In this document: positions 21,340-31,987 of the stretch, in pieces
How positions within the stretch are numbered: the first letter of the stretch is position 1
How the letters are laid out: the number at the start of each line of letters is the position of its first letter
From: Nectonema munidae
Lineage: Eukaryota; Nematomorpha; Nectonematoida; Nectonematidae
DNA: 64,000 bases
Direction of reading: 5' to 3'
NCBI GenBank assembly: GCA_030549495.1
Contig: JAUIRK010000889.1
Location: 1,600,001-1,664,000, forward strand
Program-made: the position numbers and the translations under genes
The notes under the pieces: model-generated
The model's input: only the letters and a program-made list of their open reading frames with translations
Database searches by the model: none
What the model was told of the DNA's origin: nothing

Positions 21340-22830
21340 ATAAAAAGACATTATTGAAAGCTTGGTGATACAGAAAGTAATGCCAATTTTTGAGAAAGGT
21401 ATTTTCCAAATTCATTCTTCTTATGAAGAAATTCTTATAGAAAACACTATGCTAATGAAAATGAAGATGTTTTTGATCTTCTGTAAGCATCAGAATCTGA
21501 AAATGTAAGTGATAGTGAAAATTTGTGTACCAATTCATTTACTGAAAATAACTGTGATCCTAATTTAATTTTTTATGCTGATGATGGAAAAGATAGATGG
21601 TAAATAATCTTCAATAAAATATATATATATATTGGTAGACTGAATTCTGAAAATATTCATAATTTACTAAATGATTACTCCTAAAAAAGAAAAAGAATCA
21701 TGCATGCTTTTTTGCAAATAATTTATTGAAATTTCTAAATTTATACAAATGTTTATGCAAGAAGACAAATTAATTTTTATTATTTTGAGCCTAATAAAAG
21801 GAAAAAATGGAATCTAATTGACGAAGTTGGCTTTTTATAATTTACTATTACTCGGTGGAGCATATAAGTCTCATTATTATTCTAATATAGATCTTTGGTC
21901 GAATAGAGGACAACGATAACATGTCAAGAAAAGATTAATGAGATAAAAATTTCTTATATTTTGATGACATATCAAAAAGAGAATGAAAGGATCCTTTAAT
22001 GCCAATAAGATATTTAAACGAATGAATTTGAAACTTGTTCAGAACATATGTTTTTCCACTTCATACCTAAATATTGACGAACAACTATTGGAATTCCATG
22101 GTAAATTTGACTTGAAATTAAGTGGTAAATATATCTTCAATGGCTTAATTTATATTGGCTCTCAAATATATAGAGAAAAATGCCTTCAAGTCTGTTAAAA
22201 TAAGATTGAAGCTATTATTATTAAATTTATGGAACCTTTTATAAATTTTTACCCTTTTATATCTTCTTGTTGATGAGTTTTTCAAAAAACACGACTAATA
22301 TTGTAACAATAAGAAGAAATAAAAATGTCTTCTTTCTAAATATATAGCTACCCTTGAAGCTAGAAAAAATACTTATTTTATGATAAAAAATCATTTTCTG
22401 TTTTGATGATAGATTATTTTGACACCCTTACTTGTCATAGAAATAAAAACCTCAAAGCTAAAAGTGGCGTGGATATTGTTGATAAACAGGCAAGAGCTTT
22501 CACTTGTAAATAAAAGTGTAGAAGATGGCATTTTACTTTTAAATGCAAACTTATTGATATTTCTTGTATAAATTCTCTCTATATTTAAATAGGATTAATT
22601 CTGTTCAATTATCATATTACAGCTTTTTGATAAATTTGGGTTGCCAGCTTGTAGACCAACATATAAAAAGAATAATGGAAAATATCAAGTGTCTACAGAA
22701 AAATAGTACCCTCATCTTTGAATCTTTGTGGATACCTATGCATGAAGGTTTCAGAGTTATGATTATTTTTTCAGAGTTATGCAGAAATTTTGGAAAAAGT
22801 TTGAAGATGGCATGAAGTCTCAAACAGTGT
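21340..22830 (+). mobile_element. piggyBac transposase, decayed
   Basis: Scattered plus-strand frames carry piggyBac landmarks in order. YLNIDEQLLEFHGKF (about 22060-22110) is the catalytic 'DEQLxxFxGR' block. KAKSGVDIVDKQARAFTCK followed by CRRWHFTF and LIDISCINSLYI (about 22450-22590) is the conserved C-terminal 'GVDxVDxx...RRW...DxxxxNxxxxY' block. Many stops and frame changes interrupt it, so it is long dead. The ends were not defined. TTAA-flanked MITEs elsewhere in the window (8467, 47750, 54757) could be non-autonomous partners of such elements. Confidence 0.7.
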
Positions 22831-22859
22831 GTGTAATAAGTCATTTGTTTGGAACATTC

Positions 22860-23300
22860 ATATAAAATATGTTAAAGTCGTGGTGTTAATGATTTATTTT
22901 TCGAAATAAAATTTTTGAATATAAACAAATGTAATGAATATATCAAATCTTACAAAAAGGAACATATATAAAAATAAGAGGCTATATCTTTTTATATTAT
23001 TTGAAAATTTTATATTTTTGTCTAAATTATTTGTTTTAAATATAAAAATATCTAAATTATATATTCAGAAAGTAAAAAATACATATATAAATTTTTTCAA
23101 AAAATATTTAAATTTGCAAACTTTTTTTAATCTTTTTAAAATGGTTGTTTTTTAGAAGGTGATTCGTTATATTTAATTTTAAAATATGCTGAAATTATTG
23201 ACGTTTTCTTATCTGGCTTTAGAGTATGAAGTCATAAAATAAATTCTTTGAAATATTTTAATGCTTACTGGGTTATGTAATATGTTTCATATAAACAACG
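22860..23300. other. AT-rich DNA, nothing recognised
   Basis: No gene or named repeat was recognised. Confidence 0.4.
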
Positions 23301-23302
23301 TT

Positions 23303-23450
23303 AGGTAAAGGTACCGTGTGGTGTTTTCATCTAGAAGGCACACTTGTGCAGCTTGTATTGAACTATGAAGAAAGGAGGCTTGATACCGGATTCAACCTAA
23401 GACGTTGGATTATCAAAGCCTAGTTTCTAACCAACCTTACTCACACCCCT
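23303..23450 (-). mobile_element. tRNA-derived SINE, family A, diverged copy
   Basis: A minus-strand relative of the SINE at 3089-3232. It has the same order of 'ggtaccgt...gtgttttcat', 'cttgtattgaactatga', a degraded B box and 'ctaaccaaccttactcac'. Mutations in the B box show it is older than the 3089 copy. Confidence 0.75.
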
Positions 23451-23599
23451 TTAAGAATTAGGATTAGGAAATTCTCAGTTTAATATTAAATTAAGGAAAG
23501 TATATTGTTTATGAACAAAATAAAACAATAATAGTAAGAAAACATATTAATTATGGATTTATTACATTTAGTGTTCGACTCCGACTCCATTACTTAAAT

Positions 23600-23935
23600 G
23601 TTCCAACCCGATTACATCACTTATGAAGGTTCCACCCCTACTCTAACATCCTCATCGGCCAATCATTTAAGTTTCAGTATCCTCAATTTTCAAACATTTT
23701 CTTTTTTTGAAATTTTTCAATTTTTAGTTTATTCAAAATTTTTATGATAAGTACGTCTTTGTGACAACACATACATTGACATTTCTCTAAATTTTTGAGA
23801 AGTATAAACTTACGTTTACTTAGAATAGTAATTATGACATCCGCTAAAAGGATTAATTCTGATATCCCTATCTGCACATTTGAAGGATGTCAAATGTGAT
23901 ATCTGCATTCGCGGATACAAAAAAGACTCCGATTT
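23600..23935. repeat. Dispersed repeat, unit shared with 32305-32540
   Basis: It shares an ordered series of blocks with 32305-32540: 'cctcat', 'tcatt-aagttt', 'caattttcaaa', 'aagaagtataaa-ctt', 'ttagaatag' and 'ggatgtcaaat-tgatat'. There are no coding signs. The family is not recognised. Confidence 0.55.
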
Positions 23936-24098
23936 TAAAAATAGTTTTCATAATTTAATGGGATTTATGGACACTCTCTTAAGTGCCTAAGAACGTTTCA
24001 AAAACCCAAAATAAAAAAGTTTATCATTTTGGTATAAAATGGCTGAAAAATAAAATTAAAGAATGAACTTTTTTTATTACATAAATATATCCTCTAAA

Positions 24099-24264
24099 GC
24101 AGGGATTCCCAAACTTGTGAAGACGATTTAATATTTGTTTTGAAAGATGTGAATATATATATATTCAATTATCTCTGAAATGTCTGAATTGGACAACAGT
24201 GAATATTTAAGAGTATATTCAAATATATTCACATCTTTCAAAACAAATATTAAATCGTCTTCAC
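24099..24264. repeat. hAT-like terminus followed by a 42-bp perfect inverted repeat
   Basis: CAGGGATTCCCAAACTTGTG is a typical hAT end. Starting at 24117 a 42-bp arm recurs perfectly reverse complemented at 24223-24264 around a 64-bp loop. It would fold into a long hairpin, either a fold-back non-autonomous element or an internal duplication of a hAT end. Confidence 0.75.
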
Positions 24265-24592
24265 TATAAACATGTGTTTCTTGTGAACAACATATTAGAC
24301 ATTTTTATGAGTATCACAAATTCACATTACATATTTCATGATGTGTATATGCATACAAGATTTGATTATAACTCCTTTATATATATTCTGTGCCAATTTC
24401 AATACTTGAAGAGTAGATAAGTTTCATTGAAAATTTAATTGTGTGTTATTTAGCAATGTTCGCAAAATATTACAATGTTATTGAGTAATGTTATTGAAAG
24501 ATATATTATATGAAATGAAAAGTTTGTTTTTTTTGTTCAGGCTTAAAATGGTTTTGTCCTTACTTTGTGAGGAGATCCTTTTTTTTACAATA

Positions 24593-24662
24593 CAGTGCGC
24601 CCTCGATATACCGGACCTATTGCGGTTATCATTAATTAGCGGTATTGTGCGAGGGAGCATTG
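24593..24662. mobile_element. Tiny pogo/Tigger-like MITE
   Basis: The left end is CAGTGCGCCCTCGATATACC. The right end reverse complemented is CAATGCTCCCTCGCACAATA. They match over most of the first 14 bp. TA precedes the left end. At 70 bp it holds only the two ends. Confidence 0.45.
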
Positions 24663-24889
24663 CTTTCCTTTTCTCACAATAAATTTTTCTTTTTTTATTT
24701 ATAAACAAAAAATTTGGCTATATTTTGTGTATATTATGGTTTAATAATTTTTCTTGTAAAACTTTCAACTTGATGATTTTTCATCTCGAATTAATATATT
24801 TTCTTTTGAGTTTTTAGAACAAACATACTTTGTAACTGTGGTTTTTATTTTTTTCTTTCATTATTCGGTCCTTGACAATATATAATAAC

Positions 24890-27061
24890 TTTTTCTTTTT
24901 TTTTAATTATTTTTTTATGGATATTCGAAAATTTATAAAAACAAATGTTGAGAGAGAAAAAGACGCGATCGATATTAATTCGTTTTCGTTAGTCAAGGCA
25001 CTTCAGCTCCCTTTAATTCAGTTTCAATTTTTTCAAGTGAAAAAAGTCTTTCGGATGCGAGTTTTGCTCAATTTCAAAAAAAATATGGAAGGAAATCAAA
25101 AGATAAATGAAGAATCAACTTCAATTTTATTACCCAACTTTTCTTCTAATGATCTTGTCCTTTCAGCAGATAAGCCTTATCCGCCGGAGTCATCTCTAAT
25201 TCCTTTTCATTGTTTAAAAAATAAAAGTTTAAGATTTCAAGCAAAATGGTTCAAAGCATATAGGGTTGCACTTTGATTCAAATTTAAAAGCTGTTGTATG
25301 TCACACGTGTAATCAGGCGTACCGAAACAATTTGATCAACATGGCAAAATGTTCAGATAGTACCTTTATTACGTCTGGATTTAAGAACTGTAAAAAAGCA
25401 GTCGAAAAATTTGATTCTCATCAAAAGTCTAAAACTCATAAAGTTGCTTCATCTAATTTATTTCATAGAAAAAATTCAGAAAGTATACAGACAAACTTGA
25501 TTAAAAATGAAAAGAGAAATCAAATTAAATATAGTAATTGTCTACTCAAAATTATATCATCCGTGAAATTTTTAGCTCAGCAAGGATTAGCTTTTCAAGG
25601 GAAGAACAATGATGAGGGCAACTTTAAAGAGCTTTTAAAGCTTCGCTGTGAAGATGTTGAAGAGCTACGCGTATGGCTTAATCGAAAACAATGAATCGAT
25701 TAATACTAAAAAAAATAATCAAAGAAATCAATGAAGAATCTGAACTCAAGACATTCAAGGCAGAGAGCAGGAAGTAATACGTGTTCGTTACGTCAACAAT
25801 AGTTTTCAAATAAAAGAAGACTTTTTAGGTATATATGATACTGTCAGTACAACTGGTAAATCACTGAGTTTGATGATTCTTGGTGTTCTACAACGTTTGC
25901 AGTTACCAATTGAAAGTCTTCGCTGCCAATCATATGATGGAGCTGCACACATGGCGGGGAGGCATGTCGGAGGTCAAGCGGAAATAATAAGAGTTCAGCC
26001 TCTTGCGCTCTATATTCATTGTGCCGCTCATATTACCCATTTGATCATTTCTAAATCTGCCCAAAAAGCTGTATCCATTAAAAATTTATTAGACTATGTA
26101 AACGAGTTGGTAAACTATACAGCAAATCGGACAAATTCAAAAACACATATTTATCACAGCACATTGAAGATACTGGGAGTCCAACTCCTGGCTCTTTAAA
26201 ACCAATTTGTCCAACTCGATGGCTAACACGACTGTCTGCAGTCAAATCTCTTGAAAATTACCCTGACGTACTCAATTCTTTGGAAATAGCAGCGAACGAT
26301 TTTGGCAACAATATTGCATCAAAAGCTAAAGGCATTTTGTCTTGTCTTTCAAAAGCAGACTGTGTTCTTGGTTTACACTTGGTATCACCTTTACTTCAGG
26401 TACTTGAATTTTTGAACAAACGTTTTCAAAGTTCTACCATAAATGTCAACGGAATGTTGACTAGTGTTAATTTAGCTTATGAAGAAATAAGAGCTTTGAG
26501 CCATGAAGATAGGTTCCAAGATATATTTAACACATCCGAAAAAATGATTGAAGAGCTTAATTTATCGCCATTAAATATACCGAGAAAAAGCTTTGCAAAT
26601 CATACAAATACTACTAAACTCACAAATGAAAGTAGTGTAATTTATGAATATTATAAAGCCCAACACTTAGAAGTCATTGAAACTGCTCTAAACAACTTGA
26701 AAAGTTCCTTTTCTTCGCAAGATATTTTCCTTTATGAAAAACTCAGCAATCTTCTACTCAATAATGAAAATTATGATGATAGTCAGAGCAGATATTTTGA
26801 ATTTCACTAAAAGAAGAGTTGAACTTTTACAAAAACTACTTTAATGGAATTTCTCTGCAAGATCATCGCACAATTTTTCGTGAAATGCAACCTGAAGTAA
26901 GGCGAATGTTTCCTAATGTTGAAAAATTAATTTGCCAGGCAGAAAGATCGCTGAGTGCACTCAGAAGGCTCAAAACGTGGCTTAGAGCCACAATGTCGCA
27001 AGAGAAATTGAATCATCTTTTAGTTTGCCATGTTCATAAAAATTTTTTTGGAAAAGATTAG
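24890..27061 (+). mobile_element. hAT transposase (ZMYM/TTF-finger type), decayed
   Basis: Segments in order on the plus strand: an N-terminal stretch opening MDIRKF (24890-25276); a TTF-type zinc finger AVVCHTCNQAYRNN (25290 on) with DUF4371-like sequence to 25694; SYDGAAHMAGRHVGGQ with YIHCAAHITHLII (25930-26060); CPTRWLTRLSAV (26210-26245); a helical insertion domain (26280-26810); and the C-terminal dimerisation motif ERSLSALRRLKTWLRATMSQ (26945-27005), ending HVHKNFFGKD. This is the complete domain order of the family, broken by several stops or frame changes, so it is inactive. No clear terminal repeats were found around it. Confidence 0.85.
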
Positions 27062-27069
27062 TTGTGAAG

Positions 27070-28048
27070 AAATTGCCAAGGTGTTCGTTGAGTTTAGTGA
27101 TGTGAGGAAAAATTTATTTGGAAAATTCTAATTTTTTTGTTTTAAATTTTTTCAAACTAAATATTTTTGATTGATTTAGATATGGATAAAAAGTATATTT
27201 TTTTAAAATATTTATATTTAAAAACACAAAAAAAAGTTTTAGTAATAAATTTCACAATAAAAAGTATAAGAATGTGTCTTTTAATTTTTCCTAAATCTAA
27301 TTTTGTAAGTTTGAAAAAATTTTGTTTTTAAGAATGTCCCCCCTACTTTTAAGATATCAGCGAGGCGCATGGATGTGATGTACTTTCCTGATGTTAAATT
27401 CTACACAATCAGATATGAGTTTTGATATGAATTATTTTACAATTTTTTTTGAGAATTAATTTGCAAATACCTGCAAGTTTACAAGTTAATCCTCGGTACT
27501 AATATTGAACCCGCCCTGCGTAGCACTAAGTTTCAAAGAAATGACCCTCACCCTCAATTTATGTGTGGATCCCGCAAACCCGCGTGAGTGATCCACCCTG
27601 CTCAGTTTTTATAATTCAATAATCAATATATATTTTTCATTATCTAAGTTAACTAGGCTGATTTGTAATTAAATTAAACATATAGTTATGAAAATTCGCC
27701 ACAAGATTCTTCGTTTTTAAATTTTTGTTTTCGATAATGAGACATTCCTTGATTTTAGAATGGGGTTTTTTAGAGAAAAAATTGCGTACAAGTAGTTTAT
27801 ACAGTGATTAGTAAAACAAGAAATTTATTATCATTGTGACAATATATATTTGATGAAAGTCTTTCTTCCATCGTCACTTTGCACGAAACGTTGCGATTTC
27901 TTCCGTCAGCACATGAAAGGTTCACCTTTTTTGTTGGACAACTTTCTTTGCATCACCTGTGTGCATAGATCCTGTATATTTTTTCAAATTCATTCTTCCT
28001 ATTTAGAATCACTTTTTTGGAACTTCCATTGCTAACAAAGATAAGGAA
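27070..28048. other. Region between hAT relic and PLAA
   Basis: It should contain the PLAA promoter and 5' leader. Bases 27470-27610 are GC-richer, with inverted-looking 'cccgc' blocks and no recognised identity. No other gene is seen. Confidence 0.35.
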
Positions 28049-30151
28049 ATGCGTTGCAATGATCTGCCAGAGTTTGTGCCAAGATTCAAATTCCATGCAC
28101 ACTCCGCCGATGTGAGAGGAATAAAGTGTGTTGGCGTAGATCAAATATTCACGGCGTCACGTGACTTCACAGCCAATCTTATCGAGTGCACCGCGGACAA
28201 CACTGTTTCACTTGTCAAGAAGTTTGTGGGACATGGAAGTTTTGTTGCAGTCGTTTGTCTCCTACCACTGAGTGCTAGATTCCAGAAATGTCTTCTGCTC
28301 ACTGGAGGATACGACAGCGTCATTCTTGCTCACGACTGCGAAACGTTTGAAGTCGTCTTTAAACTTACTCAGCACTCCCAGGCAGTGAGTGCGATTTGTG
28401 CCTTCAAAGATGGTTCGAGGTTTGTAAGCGGCTCCCTAGATACCAGTGCGATCGTTTGGAAGTTCGAAACGTGCCTATACACTCTTAAGCAACATGACTT
28501 GGCTGTCTGGAGTGTTTTGCATGTGGAAGGCATAGACGCAGTTTTCACAGCCTCTGCCGATTCCACCATCAACATGTGGCAGGGAGAGAAGCTCATCAAG
28601 AGTTTTACAGGGCATAAAGGTCCAGTCAGAAAAGTGAAGGAAGTGCCCGGGCAAAACAAAATTATATCCTGCTCCAATGACTGCTCCGTCAAATGTTGGA
28701 GTATTTCGCAGGGCGTTTGTCTCTTCACTTATTCGGAACACGCACACTTTGTCTACGACATTGCCTACCTTCCCCTCTATGACTTGGTCGCCTCTGTAGG
28801 AGAGGATAAATGTGTCAATTTTTGGAGCTTGGCTGATTCTGGGAAAATGGTGCAAGCTTTTGTCTTAGCCGTGGAGAGCATCTGGTGTGTGGACGTCTTT
28901 GATGATGGTGACGTCATCGTTGGTACAGACACTGGTGACATTTTTGCTCTGACAAGAAGTTCGGCGTGCAAAGCAGGAGATGCCGCTTTGAAGGAATTTG
29001 GCGAAAATCTCGGGCGTTCCAAAGCGTCTTTGCAGCATGAAAGCGCTGATCGCACTTTTAATTTTTCCATTGACATCGAAGATAACAAACCTCCCCTTAA
29101 GTTGCAGTATTCTTCCACTCAGAATCCTTGGCAAGTGGCTCAAGACTTTGCCTCTCATAATAACCTGGCTATAGAGCATGTAAGTACCATTGCCAATTTT
29201 ATTATTCAAAACACTGGACAAAAAGACAACTCCGACATCAAGAGCCCTAAAGGCAAAAGTGCAGAATCTTTGAGTCGGGCTAGTTCATTATTTAAGGAAA
29301 ATTCCTTTGTGCCGCTTGTGGATTTCATTGTATTAGAAAAGTTTGATGCCTCCGCCATCTTCTCAAAAGTGAAAGAATTCAATGCATCTTGTCAACACTT
29401 GGACCGAGAGCAGAGATTGAATGACGAAGAGATTCTTTTTTTGAAGGCTCATTTCTGTCCTGATTTTTGCGTGAGTAAAGAACTCCTCAGAATCGCATGC
29501 AAATTGATTTATTGGAAGTGCGAGGAGTGCCTGTTTCCTTGCTTGGATTTCATTCGCGTTATCTTCACCAAGAATGACTTACCCCAAGTGGAATCCTTTA
29601 ATTCCGTGAAGGACGCTCTTATCCAAAGAATCCTCTTTCTCACGACTTCCTCTTCTTCCAGGAACGAGGCACTCGCCTTCAAGTGCTTCGTAAACTCCTT
29701 TCGTTCCTTCCCACGTGACTCGCCTTTCTTCGCAGACATAGCAAATGTACTTTTGCCTGGCGTGGATCATTTGCGCGACTCCCAGATACACCTTAACCTC
29801 TCACTCCAACTTGCAATCTCTACCCTCCTTCTCAATTTCTCGATCTTCTTAAAAAGTGACGTCACTCACCCCATTCCCGCCGATACGACCTTGACCTTGA
29901 TTTCTTCTTTTTCCACCCTCCTTGATAGAAAAGATCGTTTGAATGCGGAAAGTCTGTTTCGTTGCTTGAGCGCCTTCGCAAATTTCGTTTGGGGCGATGA
30001 GGATGCCCTTCGCCTTTCACTCTCTCCCAAACACCGAATGATGGAGCACACTCGCGCCATTTTTGCTGATTCTTCCAGCCTTCCTAAAATTCATAACCTT
30101 TCTCGATTTCTTCTCAATATATTTGATAATTTTTCACAACTTGTCAAATAA
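28049..30151 (+). CDS. PLAA: PLAA/Doa1/Ufd3 homologue (p97 cofactor), single exon
   Basis: This ubiquitin-binding cofactor of p97/VCP acts in ubiquitin turnover, endosomal sorting and lysosome repair. The 700-residue protein has an N-terminal WD40 propeller (about 1-310) with repeats such as LTQHSQAVSAICAF, SGSLDTSAIVWKF, FTASADSTINMW and GHKGPVRKV. The PFU core follows (about 345-395: STQNPWQVAQDF...ANFIIQNTG). The C-terminal PUL helical domain (about 420-700) begins VDFIVLEKFDASAIFSKVKEF and ends RFLLNIFDNF. It is shorter than human PLAA (about 795): the 'AYQWS...W.KIGDVV' half of PFU and the low-complexity linker are missing. The start fits family members because HSADVRG matches 'GHELDVRG'. 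There are no introns, and GC content is higher than in the surroundings. Confidence 0.95.
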   Translation: MRCNDLPEFVPRFKFHAHSADVRGIKCVGVDQIFTASRDFTANLIECTADNTVSLVKKFVGHGSFVAVVCLLPLSARFQKCLLLTGGYDSVILAHDCETFEVVFKLTQHSQAVSAICAFKDGSRFVSGSLDTSAIVWKFETCLYTLKQHDLAVWSVLHVEGIDAVFTASADSTINMWQGEKLIKSFTGHKGPVRKVKEVPGQNKIISCSNDCSVKCWSISQGVCLFTYSEHAHFVYDIAYLPLYDLVASVGEDKCVNFWSLADSGKMVQAFVLAVESIWCVDVFDDGDVIVGTDTGDIFALTRSSACKAGDAALKEFGENLGRSKASLQHESADRTFNFSIDIEDNKPPLKLQYSSTQNPWQVAQDFASHNNLAIEHVSTIANFIIQNTGQKDNSDIKSPKGKSAESLSRASSLFKENSFVPLVDFIVLEKFDASAIFSKVKEFNASCQHLDREQRLNDEEILFLKAHFCPDFCVSKELLRIACKLIYWKCEECLFPCLDFIRVIFTKNDLPQVESFNSVKDALIQRILFLTTSSSSRNEALAFKCFVNSFRSFPRDSPFFADIANVLLPGVDHLRDSQIHLNLSLQLAISTLLLNFSIFLKSDVTHPIPADTTLTLISSFSTLLDRKDRLNAESLFRCLSAFANFVWGDEDALRLSLSPKHRMMEHTRAIFADSSSLPKIHNLSRFLLNIFDNFSQLVK

Positions 30152-30152
30152 A
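30147..30152 (+). promoter_or_regulatory. AATAAA overlapping the PLAA stop codon
   Basis: The stop codon TAA (30149-30151) lies inside AATAAA. The next AATAAA downstream is about 190 bp away, inside a dispersed repeat. Confidence 0.4.
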
Positions 30153-30189
30153 TTTTTTTTCTCGTTCTTCACACTTCATATCATGCTCA

Positions 30190-30480
30190 TTTCGTTCTTG
30201 ACAGAATTTGGCTATACCGCGCTTTTTGAGATTTAACTATTTGAGTGTATGGCTATCTAATGTGTCTATATGTATGTAGTGTATATGTTTTCGTATGTAT
30301 GTATGTTTAGATGCTTTTTTGTGTCAGACGTGTATTAATACAAATAAATAGGAAAGTTTGTGTCAAGAATGTCAAAAAATGTATATGTAAATGTATGTCT
30401 GCGCTAACACTAGCTCAAATGCTAATCCTCACCCCGACATTAGCTTTTCAAAATTAAAGCGGTTCAAAGAAGGGTGAAGT
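30190..30480 (-). repeat. Dispersed repeat family R, copy 1
   Basis: It matches 36735-36930 in the same orientation and 54290-54720 and 55540-55680 in the opposite one. Shared blocks are 'ggctataccgc-cttttgag', 'gtgta', 'gtcagacgt(g/a)tattaat', 'gcgctaacact' and 'cccgacat'. It starts about 40 bp after the PLAA stop, so it may provide its 3' UTR. At the spot where the 54-kb copy has its CA array, this copy has a short TATG/TGTA run. Confidence 0.65.
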
Positions 30481-30644
30481 TGCGAATTCTGGTCCTAAAA
30501 TGTGTATAGAGAAATGATTAAACTCGCTCAGTAAAATATTTTTGATTTATTTCACCTTTTATACGCGTACACTATTTTAGTAAAAAAGAGACAAAACAAA
30601 ATATATTTTGATTATATAAAAGAAAATTTTTTTATACAACACTT

Positions 30645-30868
30645 GAATTCTTCATTTCATTTAAAAAAAAAATGTATACATCAAAATTTGTTTCGAATGT
30701 TCAAAATAAATTTGCTTTTAAAACTTTTTTTTATATATATTATATATTATTGCAAGTATTGAAATATTATTTTTAAAAAATATAAAGGTTTAAAAGCAAA
30801 ATTTTTTGAACATTCAAAACAAATTTTGTTGTAAAATTTTTTTTTAAATAAAATGAAGAAGTAATACA
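30645..30868. repeat. Long imperfect inverted repeat (about 80-bp arms)
   Basis: Bases 30645-30728 and 30785-30868 are reverse complements with scattered differences. Both arms contain the AATGTTCAAAA and TTTGCTTTTAAA blocks. The loop is AT-rich. It is probably a fold-back MITE. Confidence 0.6.
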
Positions 30869-30869
30869 T

Positions 30870-31987
30870 TTTTTAATTCAAACTGTTGCAAATAACCCAG
30901 CTGGTTCTTCTACTGTTAAAAGTACAGACAAAAGAGAGAACTCTCAAGGAATGTTAAGTTTTTTAGTCATAATTCCGAAGTTTTTGTCTAAATGCTCTAT
31001 AACTTAAAAGAAATTCAATGTCAAATTTTGATGGACCCGAACCAAAGATGTTCAACATTTTTAAAAATAGATCTTGAATAAATTTGATAGTGCATTGTAG
31101 GCAAGGTAGGCTAAGAATATAGATTTTAGCTTTAAAACAAAAAGATCTAACCAATTATAATAATCTAAACGAGGTACACTGAAATGCATTCTATTTTTTT
31201 TTAATTAAGTTGAGTACAAAGCCAAAATAGCAACCAACTATTTAAAAATTAATTTCAACTTTGATATTATTTTGACGCTGCCTTTAATTTCCTAATTAGA
31301 CTTATGTGAAGACATTTTCATTCGAGTGATCGTTTGAAGCTCTATTTTTAGCTTTGTTTTTATCGCATTCAACTTGAAAAGAATCCACTTTTTAGACGCT
31401 AATTTAATTCTAAAAACATCATTTGGTTAAAATCAAGTTAAGGAAAAAGATTTAAAAGAATTTTAAATAGTTTATTATTGAACGATGATAAAGTTGTTGG
31501 AACGAAAATGTAATCGAAATATTCTTTCCTTCGTGCAACAAGAACTAGAGAAATTGATCATAATGCAGCGTGGTAACCTTTAATTAAATTTTGAGTGGAT
31601 CGCCATTGATATAAATAATAGAAAAAATTTGTAGGCTAATTTATTTTTGCTACATTTTGCCAAAACAATAAACCCGTGGGTCATATCCCCTAAGGATTCC
31701 ACGACAAGTTTAGGGGGACATGATGATGTTTTACTTTTGTTCTACAAAATTTCCAGGGTGATTTCATTTGTAACATATTTATTTTTAACTCAATAATTTA
31801 TTTACGTTGGAATATTTACCTTTTTTCGTTTTTAAAGTTTTAGATGAAGTAAAAATAAAAAACAAAATACTTTTTCAAAGTGTTAAAATTTGAAATATGT
31901 CCTAAATCGATAAAACATGAAGGGATTTATTTTTATTTGATGAATATGATCAATTTCATACAATATTTTCTTCAAGTTTGGAAGAAG
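30870..31987. other. Upstream region of UTP23
   Basis: AT-rich, with no gene seen. It presumably holds the UTP23 promoter and leader. Confidence 0.4.

Noticed and set aside
28369-29221. Several minus-strand frames opposite PLAA
   Set aside because: Antisense shadows of a well-supported coding sequence.
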